NCBI RefSeq assembly: GCF_963678635.1
Contig: NC_087063.1
Span: 16,866,449-16,926,448 of the forward strand
Reading direction: 5' to 3'
Length of the DNA: 60,000 nt
DNA from: Symsagittifera roscoffensis
Taxonomy: Eukaryota > Xenacoelomorpha > Acoela > Convolutidae
The notes below the pieces were generated by a model. That model saw only the letters and a program-made list of their open reading frames with translations. It was not told the origin of the DNA and ran no database searches. The translations under genes and the position numbers were made by a program. Positions within the stretch are counted from its first letter, which is position 1. Each line of letters begins with the position of its first letter. Shown in pieces: positions 32,558-44,161 of the stretch.

Positions 32558-33250
32558 CTAGAAAAAAAGAACGCCCCCATACTCAGGTCTCAAAATACCT
32601 AAAATACGCCAACGCCGTTAAAAACAGGGTCGGAACCTTATGTATGGTTACTTTTTATCAGATAGTGGACCTTTGATCCATTTCAGATGGATCAACCTAA
32701 AAACTCTCACTAACTCAACATAACAATACGAAACACACTCAAAAAATTAGATTAGGTACCCACATACCGACACAACATCTAGAATTGAGTAACTAAACTA
32801 TAAAGCAACTCTAGAATTAATTGGGTACCTAAGTTTAACTCGAGAATTTTGTATTGAATAAGTTTTAGCTCAAGAAATATGTTTTGAGTCTGGACCATTG
32901 GGCAACTTCGGTTGTCCACCTTTCCACCAAAGGTTCACTCTCGTCCACTCGAGTTTACTCTCCCTCTACTCGCGATTACTTAGGGTGACCTGCCAAGAAT
33001 GAGAGAGCTCTGCTCTCGTTGGAATTATGTTTTGGAAATTGCGAATAGCAATTTCCCGCTGCTATTTTTGACTACTTTCCCGCGATTGTAGTTCGAATCT
33101 TCTGATCTTATTTTTCTGATATTTTCAGTTGTCTCAAGAAACTTGAGCATGACATGCTCAATTCGAATTTTTGAAAAAAAGCATTTCACCCCAAAATCGA
33201 GACTAAACGTTTACTCAAGGTCAAACTTCCAAATATGAGCGACTGGCACA
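32558..33250 (-). repeat. truncated 3' LTR of copy B
   Basis: 693 bp, starting inside the LTR at CTAGAAAA and ending GACTGGCACA. It matches 50618-51270 best. It keeps the hairpin GGAAATTGC...GCAATTTCC at 33034-33056. Confidence 0.85.
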
Positions 33251-33822
33251 TACTCCCCGGACTCAAGATCGATGTCCTCATCGCGTGTCGTCGTCTGTCA
33301 GTGAGCCCCTAGAATGTTGAGTGCGTCTCAAGATAAAGTGCCAGTGGTCATTTACAGAAGTTTGCAGCAGATTTAACTTTATTTACACCCCAAAATTCAC
33401 AACCAAGCAAAATTGTCACATTATCGCTAAACAGCAATCAAAATCTGCACACACCTGCACCCTGAATTTCCGCTTTGTAAGCTAATGGTTGAAATTTCTT
33501 TTGTTTTACCCATTCAGAAAATTGTCATGCAGCATTTTGATTTATGAAGTACGTATAATATACAAGTTACAATAATTTTTTATTCAAATTTCTTTTCCGT
33601 GCCCTCAGATTTCATCTGAGTTCACACTCAAGCCCTTTTTTCTTTTCCACCACTCACGACTCAAGAACCAATCCTTGAACACCCTCTTCAGTTCGTGCCC
33701 CTTGTTGTCGAGGTACTGGGTCTTGACACAGTCGATGTCGTAGTTTGCCTCGCCAGTTCTTCTTCGTCATCGGAACTGATTACGATCACTTCCCATGTCT
33801 TCAGCTGTTCGTAGGCCCGCAT
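33251..33822 (-). other. 3' untranslated region and polypurine tract, copy B
   Basis: Begins with the same CCGGGGAGTA purine stretch as copy A (33253-33258) next to the LTR. It is conserved with 11608-11950. The last ~200 bp still read as the tail of the ORF2 frame with stops. Confidence 0.5.
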
Positions 33823-35484
33823 CTACTCCCTTTGCTCTTGTAGTCTTTTCGCCTGATTTGGCAGACCCCCCACTTTAGATTCTTTATTCCTGTAAAAGGA
33901 ATTGTGCAAGCTTAGGCTCACATTCTTCGCCAAATCCTCCTCTAATATCGATTCCCTCGCTTTGGTGTTATCTCGAGACACTCTACCAACTCTTTTCCAA
34001 CCCGTGGTTACCGCATTGCAATGGGTTAACAAGGGTCTCTTGAAAACTTCCGGCCCTATCTCGGCCAGGAGCTGTCGATACTCCTTCTGATGTTTCTCCA
34101 TGTGATCCTTCGTCACCGTGTATAACCAAGACGTCAACGTCGCTCGAAACCATGGGAAGAATCTCATGCGACTCCACACGTACCTCACCTCCTTAGGCAT
34201 AGAGAATACTTTGCACGCAGTCTCAAACAACTCAAGCCTCCGGTTGTAATCAATGACATGTATGGATTCCGCTGTTGGTGCCCTCGACTCTCGATATTTT
34301 GTCACGTTTTCCTCGATCCATCGCAACGCCATCATCGAGCTCACCACAAAAAGGGTGACTTTTTGCTGATGGTTGGGTAACCCGACTGACCGAATTTCTT
34401 CCTTGTCCGATATCAAGCAGAGGTTCGAATGCTCGGAATACCACACTGTCTGTCCCAGGCAGTGGCATGGGCACTTCCCATGTGTCAGGTTGATACTCCG
34501 GAGGTTGCGCTCTCTCGAAGTTTCCAACAGAGATTCAAACTCCATCATCTTCTCATGTGTTACGTAATTTTCTTCAATGGCTGGGACACTATTCATGGCT
34601 TTCCCGACCGTGTTCTGTCTCTCGAAATCACTCGTCTTTTCGCTTTCTAACCTCAAGAGTTCCTCCCCGCAGACCTCACTCAAGTTCTCTCTTTGATCAT
34701 CCGGCACAGCTCCCAGGATCTTCCTCAATAGTCTGTGTGAGTGATGCGACATTCGAGTCAGGCGTACACACTTGGGTATCGAGAAGGTTTTGTCAATTAA
34801 CACCCTCTGACTGGATGCCTCCACCATCGCCACATGTAATGGGTAGTGGCTTCCACACAGATTGGCAATTACCGATCCCACCAGAGATTTCGCATTCGTC
34901 GGCAAACTGTAGGCTTCACTCACGGGAAACCCCATCTCCGCCTCAGGACCAATCGTCCATCCTCTGATGTGCTTTTGGACCATTTGCAACACTCCGGGCC
35001 ATGACTCCACGCTCAATGCCGTCACCAATTGGTGTTCGGATTCCAGCATCTCCAGTGATTGCAAACTGCACATCCTCGAGAAGAATCCCAATGCCGTCGC
35101 TATGTTCACAGTGGTGCTCGCATAGCATTCAGCCACTATCTGCATCTCACTTTTTTCTTTCTCCATGATGTCACCAAACCACGTGGCTAGTTCCTCCTTC
35201 TGAAAAGATTGTACTCTGACGCAGGATCGTCCATCACAGGAATGTTCTCCACCTCCACAAACCAGGTCCAGACAACTACCCGGTTCCGTCTTCTTCACCA
35301 ATTTTTCTAGTTTGCTCGTCATTTCCTCCGATTCCTTTCGATGAGGTAAGATTAGTTTGTGCACCACGTTCAAATTCCCCAAATCTTCATCCTTCGCTGG
35401 TGACAGTCTCACTCGCTCAGTGATTGGCGTGGGGATGAGGGCACCAAGCAGTCCCCAATTTTCTGACCAGCATGTCGTTTCCAT
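33823..35484 (-). pseudogene. second polyprotein, C-terminal part (copy B)
   Basis: A 553-residue open frame, the longest intact piece of ORF2 in the window. It has MRFFPWFRATLTSWLY, YRQLLAEIGPEVFKR and RVGRVSRDNTKARES near its end, conserved with copy A 12062-13109. Upstream it has LVCGGGEHSCDGRSCVRVQ and a Cys-rich patch absent from A, where ~1.27 kb is deleted. No known domain, no signal peptide, no envelope-like features. The ATG is internal to the ancestral frame, so it is not a true start. Confidence 0.55.
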
Positions 35485-36349
35485 TTCCCATCTTTAGTTC
35501 CACCCTCTTGTTCGAGCGCGGCACGCTGATCCTCTCTGGCATCTTCTCAAGTAACACACCTAGACTTGGCCTTTCCCTTTCCGTCGGATCAATCGCAATG
35601 ATTTTCTCCGTCCAGAATTTTAACAATTCCGCCACCTCAAAATTCATGTAGGCGTTTCCGGCCTCCGAATCCAAGAAAGGGTTGTAAGCTATTCCCATCA
35701 CTCCAGACATATATTAATATTCTCCACGTTTAGTGGGTTTCGCATATTCTTCTGCTCGGGCCGAGTTATGATGTACGTCATGCCCGTCCACGATTTTCTT
35801 GTTATAGAACCTTCGTATTTCATCAAGTTTCCCATGGCTCTCCAGAGACTGCCTTGAGCTCTCTTCTTTTCCGATTCCAGTACTCTGATATACGTTCAGG
35901 ATAACAGTGGAGACTCTCCTTTCCATGGTTTTACTTCCTTTTTTTTGATGGCAAAATTGCACTGTAGTGTCGGTTATCACTGACATGATCAACCTCAAGA
36001 AACAAGTGGCATCTTTTCTTCTCGCTAGTCTTAATCCCAAGCTGTCTTGAGCAATATGTTGCACCAGCATTTGGTACACCTGAAGACTCTTTTCGCCCAC
36101 TTTAAGTTTGTCGTGGGAGGTCAACGCCTCTAACACCACTCCCGCAAAACTCCACGTGAACATCAACTGTCCTGCCATTCGGACAAAAGGATTCGCCATC
36201 AATGGCAATGCTGATGACGGTGCTCTCATCGCATCTTCAAAGTACTCAAGCAGCAAGTTCTCCCAAGACCGCCCCAACTGGTTTCCCAACTCTAACTTGT
36301 TAACTTCGGCCTTCTGCTGGGTAGCCCAATGCCGCCGCTCGCGGGACAC
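35417..36349 (-). pseudogene. second polyprotein, region missing from copy A
   Basis: Two frames: 35714-36349 (211 aa: MSRERRHWATQQKAEVNKLE, ENLLLEYFEDAM, LPLMANPFV, then a region unique to B) and 35417-35710 (IAYNPFLDSEAGNAYMNFEV, IDPTERERPSLGVLLEKM). The first 60 residues match A 13178-13474; the rest falls in A's deletion. One stop separates the frames. The DPTERERPS patch recalls the end of kinase domains, but no other kinase motif is present. Function unknown. Confidence 0.45.
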
Positions 36350-37437
36350 CCCGCGATCAAACTCCTTCAGTCAACTCTCCATTTCTTTCGTGGTCTCCAG
36401 AGCTATCCACCAAAACCGACCGGTATTTCTCGTCGCATTTCACTCGAGAGGATTGCATGTCACTTGCTTCCCAATGGCCTGGTGTTGCGTCGAAAGCCAC
36501 TCCTTACGGATGTCCACTTCCCTCTTCACGTTTGTCTTCTTGGGTTTGAAGTCATCCTCTGTTCCCGGAGTCGTCGAGGCTTCCATTTTCCACAGCACTT
36601 CGGCTAGCCTCCTCTGTCTCCCGTTTCCTTTTCCTAGAGCTTATTTACTTACCCGGGGGCGTTGTCACCACCATCACTGACTCAACTTCCTTGTCCAGGT
36701 CCTTCTTTTACGACTCTTGCCTCCCCTTCTCTAGCCTTAAGAATATTAGTATTTTTAATCATATTACTAGTCTTAATTTTATCATCAGTTTTTTTTGTTT
36801 AGAGTAGAGCTATCTTTACATAGGTTTTGCTTCCTTAGGCCAATCATCTTCTCGAGCAGCCCTTTCCTCCCTTTCTCGTCCAGTCCAGTGCCGATCAAGA
36901 CTGGCTCTCCATACATCACAACCGTGCTCCGCAGCTCTTCCTTGAAGTCATTTACTTCAACTTTTTTTTCCACCCTCTAGTTGAACTCGTCCAGGAAACT
37001 TCGCCAAGCCTCCTCGTCCAACGTTCTCAAGAACATGTTTCTGCTGCCTTCAAAGGTAATCTCCTCCCATGCTTCATCGGCTAGGAGCACCATGCCCGTG
37101 TTTGCCCAGTCGCCCCACTCAGTTCTTGTTGTAGCTCACGTGTGTTGCAGGGGCTAAACTCTCTTTTCGTTATCCCTCCGTCTGACGTATTCCCCACCTC
37201 CATTTCCTCTCCAGCTTCGCTGAAGGTTTCGTCCATGCTCTCCCTTTTTCCTGACTCCGGCTGGTCCCTCACTAGCGCGGCAGTGAATTTGTTTTCCACT
37301 GGAACGTTCCTTCTGTCTCCTGGGGTTCCCAGAGACAAGGGTGAAGGTGTCGTCAGATCTGCTGTCTTATACTCAGTGAGGGATACATACAGGGGTCCTG
37401 CCGCATCCAGCCTTTTCCCTTCTTGCCTCAACTCCAA
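36350..37437 (-). pseudogene. second polyprotein, linker region (copy B)
   Basis: Broken coding sequence. 37081-37437 matches A 13702-13908 (AAGPLYVSLTEYK, TPSPLSLGTPGDRR, EMEVGNTS). 36785-36973 (RSTVVMYGEPVLIGTGLDEK) and surrounding frames have no match in A, so B carries a few hundred extra bases or A lost them. 36640-36780 is low-complexity. Confidence 0.4.
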
Positions 37438-37465
37438 CTCCTCCAGAAAAAGGCGCTCGGTATTT

Positions 37466-38709
37466 TCACGTGGCGTACATGATATCGTCCTTCAGAGCCA
37501 GATGACCCTCCTCCACGATCATCCGTCCATCGTCATAAATTGGCAGCTTGTTCTCGAGTCCAGCCTCCTCAAGTGTTCTCAAGACATCTTGGACCTCAAA
37601 CTTCGGGGTCATCGAGCCTCGCATCTTCTTCGCTTGTGAAGTCCACGAATTTATCTTAATCCTACACGTGTGGAAATACACCGCTGCCGAGTATCCAATG
37701 AACAAAGGATCCCAGCCATTCGTGAATTCTCTCTGTTGTCTTTCTACCGTGGCTCTAGCGTATAGGGAAGGGACTACCAGGGGGCTGTTCATTCCCATGG
37801 TCATTCTTCTCACCGTCGGGAACTCGGCGATGGCAGCGGGTAGGACATCCCGCTCTAGTATCGTTTCCAATTCCTTTTTCGTGAATTCGAAACTATTCGT
37901 CCACGCCGGGATTCTCAAGACTTCCCTCTTGTCCCTCGTCAATGGATTCAGGTTCCAAAACTTGTGATAGACCTCGATGGGACCGTCACGTTTTCCTCCC
38001 ATTCTGCACTGCAGTTGTCCCCTGAAATTGCACACCACTAGCTCGGGACCCTTGAATTTTCCAAAAAGCACTGTCTCACTCATCTGCGCTCTCAAGTCTT
38101 TTTGTCTGCACCAATTGAGTGCCGTCCCATCTAGAATGCTGATCAGGCTCACATGCACCACTGAGTGTCGATACGTCACTGCGAGTGGATCCGGGAACGC
38201 ATACGTCACTGCTGGCCCGTAGACGCAGGTCACCACTTCCCCCGAGCCTCTGATCATCCTACTGGGTCAGATCTCATGGCCAAACACAAGTCAGTCAGAA
38301 GGGGTATGCCCATATTCGCCTCTCTCAATTCTTCCCTCGTCTTGGGAATTCTTTCCTCGCCCGTCAAGTATCGATCTTGCATCAGCAGGTACTCCACAAG
38401 CAATATCTTCAGTCCGGCAGCACACTTGTACGAATAGGTCTCCGTACTCAGGTGAGCCTTCCTTACCGACAGGGCTTCCCCATACTTCATCAACCGATGA
38501 AATGCCGTCAGTTCCCCATGCGTCAAGAGTACCAGCGTCAGATACCCATCAATCCGGACCGTTCCCACGCCCCTACTGAACATGTACGCCGGCCCCATAT
38601 TAAACAGGTACCTGGTGTACACCAGATACAAGGCCAGCAAGAGGTTGATGGGCACACTCAAGAGGTCCAGCACGAACGCTTCAAAGATGTTGTTTCCTGC
38701 GTAGAACAC
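37466..38709 (-). pseudogene. second polyprotein, conserved unknown domain (copy B)
   Basis: Frames 38254-38709 and 37466-38257, split by one frameshift near 38255 where A is open. They carry the same landmarks as A 13965-15203 (YLFNMGPAYMFS, HGELTAFHRLMKYGE, GPAVTYAFPDPL, MNSPLVVPSLYARA). B has additional residues (ERDVLPAAIAEFP) that A lacks. Conservation across two decaying copies shows a real protein domain, but I cannot assign it. Confidence 0.55.
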
Positions 38710-38777
38710 CTCTTTCAGATACTTATTTTACCAGCACGGACTCAAGAATCTCAAGATCTCGTGGTCCCTCCTGGTCT

Positions 38778-40214
38778 TCAGTTCGCCCTTCGCATGATCC
38801 ATCCAGAACCTTCAACAGTGACTACATTAGCTGCTGTGACAAATCTTCCCACCGTCATCTCCCTATCTTCTGCCACCTCTAGCTGCTCCTCAAGAAAATT
38901 CCGTATTTGTTTGATGAGGGGTGGATCCTTCTCACTGGTCTTGTCCGCCGCATTCTCTACTCTCGGGGTCAGAAACGGCCACCTCCCTCGTTCTTGCGTT
39001 AAGCGATATCCTATCGGCTCTAATTGTTTCTCGGCCGCGGCCACTTTCTTTCTTTCATTATTCGGTCCTCTCGCACTGCTGGTGGAGCTCGTGAATGTCA
39101 CATCCATACTGCGGAACCACAGGCTGGCTGTTAGATGGGTTATCGCAGGTCGATCGTCCTCTATCTCCGGGTTAAACTTCAGCTGCCGGGAAAGATTTGA
39201 CACCTCTAGGCAGAGAACCTCATCCAGCACAATCAAGACGTCTGCTAACTCATAAAATCCCCTCAGAGCATGAGATACATCCGCCCATGCCTATACCAGT
39301 TCAGATTTCAGAAGTATCAAGTTAATTGGCTCCAACTCGCGATTCGGAGCTACCATAAGCATCCGCCACGCATTGCCCTCTGCTATCAGGATCAAAATTG
39401 CATGCACGAACTGTAATGCTGGTTGCATGCTCGCGTAACCTAGCGATGATGTGAACACCACTCTCGTCTTTGGCCCAAATCGAGAAGCTACTAGCTCCTC
39501 CACCTCGTTCATTGCTGCAAACAGCGTCTGAATTGGTTCCCAGATCTTCTTGGGGGCTGGTTCCGCGCCTTTCAAATGCTCTAGAAGTCCTGCCGCATAC
39601 ATCCCCGCGATTAGCAACAGCTCTGGCTCGCACGGCGTCTCCAATTTTATAGCCACAACCAGGGTCAGCATTTGGTCCAGTTCCACTCCAGGCAGCAGGT
39701 ACAATAGGGTTTTTGGCCAAAATAACTTCGGCGATGTCCCCTCGAAGTCCGTTCCTGCCACGATGATTGCTCTCGCTGATCCGGGGTCTGATCGATCGTA
39801 CACAGCCAAGGTTTTTGCTAGCTGTGTAGTCCCACAGGATTTACCATAGCTTGGGTCTTCGGCGAGCTTTGGGCCGAGGTATCCGGTGTCCGGAATCCCC
39901 ATGCTCTTTGGCTCAAGAAAATTTTCGACTATCCTTAGCTGTGCAGGAATTGCCTCTCTGATCTTGGCTATGCCCGTTCGATGCTTGGGAGGCTCCACGA
40001 TTAAACCTGGACTCCCTAGCTGCTTGAGGGGCCTGTAATTGACTGGGCCCATAATCGATTTTTGTGGTTTTCCCGTTAGGTCTGCGGTTTCCACTGTCTT
40101 GGCTCTCAAGAAATGCGCTTCGTGGGCCTTTAACCAATCCACACAGTGATGTCTGCTCAAGTCCTCTTGCGACGCACTCTTAAGCCCCAAACCTCCGCCA
40201 ACTCTTGTCTGCAT
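38778..40214 (-). pseudogene. second polyprotein, central region (copy B)
   Basis: 39291-40214 (307 aa) runs without interruption from HCVDWLKAHEAHFLRAK through TLAVYDRSDPGSARAIIVAG, confirming that the two frames of copy A here were one. A stop at 39291 (open in A) separates it from 38778-39236 (LNLE-type NLSRQLKFNPEI, NNERKKVAAAEKQLEPIGY). Strand-rich, no recognised catalytic motif. Confidence 0.5.
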
Positions 40215-40564
40215 GCCAAATCTTCCAGGTCTAGATCCTTTATTCTCTCTAGATATCGGGCTTTGCTCGCCTCTCCCGGTCTCTCTGTCTTCTTGTTGTC
40301 CACCACCACCACCACCGAGGACACTACCGAGCTCTGGGGTGTGGATGATTCCTCCTCGTCTCCTTCCATCGGCGTGGCTCCTAGTTGCCTACTCCTGCTG
40401 CTCCCTGAGCTTTCTCTCGAATCGGTCCTTCCTCCCAAACGATCGGACAAGGGCCAGCAGCGAAAAAGGGAGGTATTGGGGGTGGGCCAAAGGTGAACTG
40501 GCTCGTCTCCAGCAGGTCTGACTCCAGAAGGTTTATGTGCCTTTGGAAGACACCGTTCAGCCAT
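40157..40564 (-). pseudogene. second polyprotein, acidic Ser/Pro linker (copy B)
   Basis: Encodes DSRESSGSSRSRQ, EEESSTPQSSVVSSVVVVVD and DLEDLACRQELAEVWGL, the connector between the SGNH domain and the central region. It is frame-shifted against both neighbours. The equivalent in A (16625-16971) is open. Confidence 0.45.
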
Positions 40565-41202
40565 TCCATACCCCTGAGCCTATCAAAGTGGATGCCATCC
40601 GAAGACGCATCATCCGGAAGGGAGTGTTCTATCATGCTTGTCACATCGAGCAGTCTCACGGGGAGTACGCTCCTCTGCTGGATTTGCCTGATGATTTCGT
40701 TGAGGTTGCGCACCCTGTCGTTCATCTCCCTCGCATTCTGGTCAGCCATCATGTTCTAAGGGACGGTGCAAATAGTGAGTATGGCTGGATCTAGATAGAT
40801 CCTCAATTCCTCAAGAATGCAACTCATCTTCTCCTGTAGCCTCATTATTTTCCTCTGCTCGCCTCTGGGCACGTCATTGGTTTCCAGCATCAGTGTGACC
40901 GTGTACATCTTTGCCATCTCCAGCAGCATCTCTAGCGACGCCAACATCTGGGGTGTTGCAGCACCAGAAAAACTCAAGATCCCCACCTGCTAATGCGCCT
41001 GGATTCGTGGCAACACTCGTATCAGTCTGTCCCTTATAATCAAGTGGACTGCACTCTCGGGTATCCTGGGCTGTGTGAAATATTCAACCCAAGAAGTGTC
41101 GTGGAAGGCATCCCTCCTCGTGCGTTGCGCCGCTGTCCAATCCATCTGGTTAAAGGCACCGTCTGTGTTCTTCTTATAGCTTGCGATTATTACACTCCTC
41201 AC
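40381..41202 (-). pseudogene. SGNH (GDSL-type) hydrolase domain (copy B)
   Basis: Three frames: 40990-41202 (HLIIRDRLIRVL, where copy A has GDS, so the nucleophile block is mutated), 40756-40986 (TLMLETNDVPRG, block III with its Gly lost) and 40381-40752 (VRLLDVTSMIEHS, then SSDGIHFDR, the block V Asp-x-x-His that copy A has deleted). Together with copy A this shows a full SGNH catalytic set existed in the ancestor. A stop lies at ~40988 and a frame change at ~40755. Confidence 0.65.
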
Positions 41203-42141
41203 TGGTGGCTTCTCGTGCTGAATTATCTCGAGCCCTTGACTGCAACCTCTCTTGCAACTCCCTGAGGCGCGACGTGCCCGTATCGGTTTGACTACTGCTG
41301 GTTGAACTGGGCGTCAATCCCGGCAGCGAGATTTCCATCAAAGTCCTAACTGGGATTGCCTCTAGATTGCGCAGGGAAGGAATTGGCTCGGGAGTCGCCC
41401 ATGCTTCCAGGCCCTCATTCATAATTTCTTGGGGCGCACGGTCCAGGTTGAAGCGACCGCCCGCCCGAGGAGCGTCGTTTACCTCCATCCGCGTCTCTGG
41501 TCCCGACCTCGCGGCAGCTGGTTCAGTCGTAGTCCTTTTTTCTCCTTCCCACTCGCGACCGCTTGCTGCCTCCTTTGTAGCCGCTCTAGTTCTGACTTTA
41601 TTTGATCACAATTGGCTTTACTTTCTTGTAGCCTCTGCTCCTGCACTCGTTCTGCCATCAGCAGATCCCGATCCAGAATCGCCTTATCTCGCTCAAGTGT
41701 TGCCTGCTCGCGATCAAGCTTGGCTTGATCCCTTTCAAGAGCCGCCTGGTCCCTATCCAGAATGGCCTTGTCCCGTTCCCTTTGAGCCCTTTCCAACTCT
41801 CTCTTCTTCATGCTGCCGGATACAATTTTTCTATTTGCTGTGAACATCGACGGTGGTTTAGGTGTAGACTGAGTCCCTGCTCCTGCTGGCGGTCCTGTCG
41901 GAAGGGGAAACTCTCCCGCACCATATTCCGTGTTGCTGCTCAAGTCAGGGTTTCTCGCAAGGTCATATCCTCTCAGGCCTCCATCCATATTCCAGGATAG
42001 CCATCTGGTCTGCTCCTGATTTGATACGCCGTCTGAAGTGTAACCCACCATCAACACGGCTTCAGTCGCTGACTCCCTGCGTTCGCCTAGTGCTTCCACT
42101 TGCAGGATGGCATTCAACATTACCGCCAATCTTTCGTCCAC
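41174..42141 (-). pseudogene. second polyprotein, N-terminal coiled coil (copy B)
   Basis: 41479-42141 (220 aa) has repeated LDRDQAALERDQAKLDREQ heptad-like units, then a frameshift near 41480 into 41174-41488 (RFNLDRAPQEIMNEGLEAW, LMEISLPGLTP). The first residues of the protein (homologous to A 18580-18666) are present but interrupted by a stop near 42147. The join to the SGNH domain is open here. Confidence 0.55.
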
Positions 42142-42742
42142 TTGTGTTTAATCGAGGTCCCTCAAGCGCTTGTATAGCTCATCGAGGGTAGGTTTTTTGG
42201 GCGTTGCTGGCATAGACTTTCAGAAACGATCCGCCATCGTTGCTTCTTTTCAAGCGATCTCACCTGTCAACAAACTCAAGAAATATTTTCACCAAACAAA
42301 CTCAAGAAATACCTTCCCAATTAAACTCAAGAAATACCTTCCCAGTTAAACTCAAGAAATATCCTCCTCTAGTACTGCTAGTGAAGAAACGTTTGCAATA
42401 TCTGCTGTTCTGTTCGAGTAAGTGTAGTTTGATTGTCAATTCATTTTGCAAATCAATCTGAAAATAGAATTTTATTTTTAGACTAAGATGTTTTCGCTCA
42501 TGCCTAGCCTCAACCTCCCCCCTTAATACCTAGTTGACTTTATTTTAACAACTCCATTAAAATGATTCAGTTTAAATGTTAAAAACAAGCAGATTCGTTT
42601 TATGTTTTAGCACCAATAATTCTCCAGATTTCAATTGTCAAGCCAATCACATTAAAATTCATCTACATGATTCGTGCCCCCCTTTTACCTAGCTCGAGAA
42701 CCCTGTGCCTCCCAACTAAAGATTTCCGTGTCCATTCCAATC
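42142..42742 (-). other. intercistronic region with 25-bp tandem repeats (copy B)
   Basis: Non-coding, homologous to A 18667-19166. Four repeats of AACTCAAGAAAT(A)CCTTCCC type start at 42273, 42299, 42324 and 42349. The unit sequence differs from that in A but the position, number and AACTC(A/G)AGAA core agree. Flanking conserved words near 42440 and 42590-42665. Confidence 0.55.
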
Positions 42743-44161
42743 TCAGGCGATACTCAAGTAGTACTTCTTGTGTACATGCACCACTATCTCCGTTTCTGCA
42801 AAGACCACATGTAGGATGGCGTATAATTCCCAAGGGTTCAAACTGCTCCTGTTCGGATCGTAAACCGGCATTGAGACCTCTATTATCCCTCTTTCGACCA
42901 TGAAGTCCCTCAATCTCGTTAGTGCCAACATTACGTGCTCGGGATTTATCGTGTTCCTCTCGTTGACCCTCATCACCAAAAAACACAGATATTTACCAGG
43001 AACTTGTGAGACTGAAGGAGGAAGCGCAGCCATTCCTCCTAACCCTGGCCTCTGCCTGGATAGAAACTCTACGTTCTGATTTTCTCTTTTAAAGTCTGCT
43101 TCCAGTCTCGTGTTGACGCTCATGTCCGCTGTTATGCAGATCGCACTCGTCCTATCTGACAAAATGAAATCGCTGTCTGTGATCAGGATGTTCTCTGAAT
43201 ATTCATTCGGTATCTCGAATTTTGTCTTGAAATTTCTTCCTATGGTAGACTCAGCTTCCTCTTGATTCTGTTCCAACCTGTTAGTCTCTCTTAATTCCCT
43301 GAGCTTCTTTATCATCAAATTTTTGGTGTGGGTAAGTCCTACCCCCACTCCCCGGACAAAAATATTTATCGACGTCCTTGTCGATGGTGCTGGGTTCAAA
43401 TTTTCCGGTGGTTTTTCTAGCGGCCGGTCGATGGCTGTCCAATCAAGTAGTGGATTTCCTGTTTTCAGATGTTTCATTGCTGACACGTCGACTTGCTGGA
43501 TGTTTTGCGCCTCCTTTTTGTCAGTCTCAAGATTATGCATCCATTCCAGTACCCTCAAGTTTGTATTTTCCCTTCTTTCTATCTCGCTTTGCTCCATGTT
43601 CTCCAGGTCCACTTTTCGTTCCGGTACAGTGTAGTCTTCTTGCAGGGAATGCTCGCTGTCCTTGATGATCTGCCACTCTTCATCGGCTACCAGCTCGCCC
43701 ACGTTCACCAGCTCCTCGCTTATCTCATCTGGTTGTATTTTGTCAATCAAGAAGTCGTCACCATACCTGTTGTATCTGATGCCTGTCCGTTTGCGATCAC
43801 CTTTCCTCGTCCCTGTGGTCATCGGCTGGTCTGAATCTATCCACGTTGGTACCTCGTTCTGCTCTGGATCCTTCCAATCTTCCTCCGCGAAAGATCCTTC
43901 GTCCGAATCCACCTCTATCTTCTCGTTATCATCCATGCTCACGTCCTCGTTTCCGTCATTCTTCCCTCTGGTGCCTTTCTCGTTCACTTCACATGCCGGC
44001 TCTAGCAGTAGATACTCGAGTCCTTCCATGCTCTGTGGTAGACACCAGTCTTCTGGAGATTGGACGTGAGGTTTCAGGCTTTCGTAGTGCGCCGCACGCC
44101 CTGTACTCGATAGAAACGACCCTGCTGGTGTACCTCTGTTATCATAAACGGTCCTCTCCAT
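42743..44161 (-). CDS. integrase tail plus TARG1-like macrodomain, open frame (copy B)
   Basis: 472 residues without a stop. It starts within the post-GPF integrase tail (STGRAAHYESLKPHV), passes through an acidic linker of ~250 residues (many Glu/Asp) with a conserved GVGLTHTKNLMIKK motif, and ends in a macrodomain-like fold at ~345-472: NILITDSDFILSDRTSAICI, DFKREN, LGGMAAL, GKYLCFLVMR, LTRLRDFMVERG, IEVSMPV, YAILHVVFAETEIVVHV. This tracks TARG1/OARD1 strand by strand. The catalytic-loop glycines and Asp are replaced, so ADP-ribose binding or hydrolysis is unproven. The ATG is internal; the native protein is the pol C-terminus. Confidence 0.68.
   Translation of the reverse strand: MERTVYDNRGTPAGSFLSSTGRAAHYESLKPHVQSPEDWCLPQSMEGLEYLLLEPACEVNEKGTRGKNDGNEDVSMDDNEKIEVDSDEGSFAEEDWKDPEQNEVPTWIDSDQPMTTGTRKGDRKRTGIRYNRYGDDFLIDKIQPDEISEELVNVGELVADEEWQIIKDSEHSLQEDYTVPERKVDLENMEQSEIERRENTNLRVLEWMHNLETDKKEAQNIQQVDVSAMKHLKTGNPLLDWTAIDRPLEKPPENLNPAPSTRTSINIFVRGVGVGLTHTKNLMIKKLRELRETNRLEQNQEEAESTIGRNFKTKFEIPNEYSENILITDSDFILSDRTSAICITADMSVNTRLEADFKRENQNVEFLSRQRPGLGGMAALPPSVSQVPGKYLCFLVMRVNERNTINPEHVMLALTRLRDFMVERGIIEVSMPVYDPNRSSLNPWELYAILHVVFAETEIVVHVHKKYYLSIA

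Noticed and set aside
35417-35710. Kinase-like patch (IDPTERERPSLGVLLEKM) and WSFAGVVLEALT nearby in copy B ORF2
   Set aside because: These resemble the last kinase subdomains, but the glycine loop, the catalytic HRD and DFG motifs and the usual order are absent; most likely chance similarity.
33823-42141. ORF2 as a retroviral envelope gene
   Set aside because: Its position after pol would fit, but there is no signal peptide, furin-type site, fusion peptide or membrane anchor; instead a coiled coil and hydrolase domain are seen.
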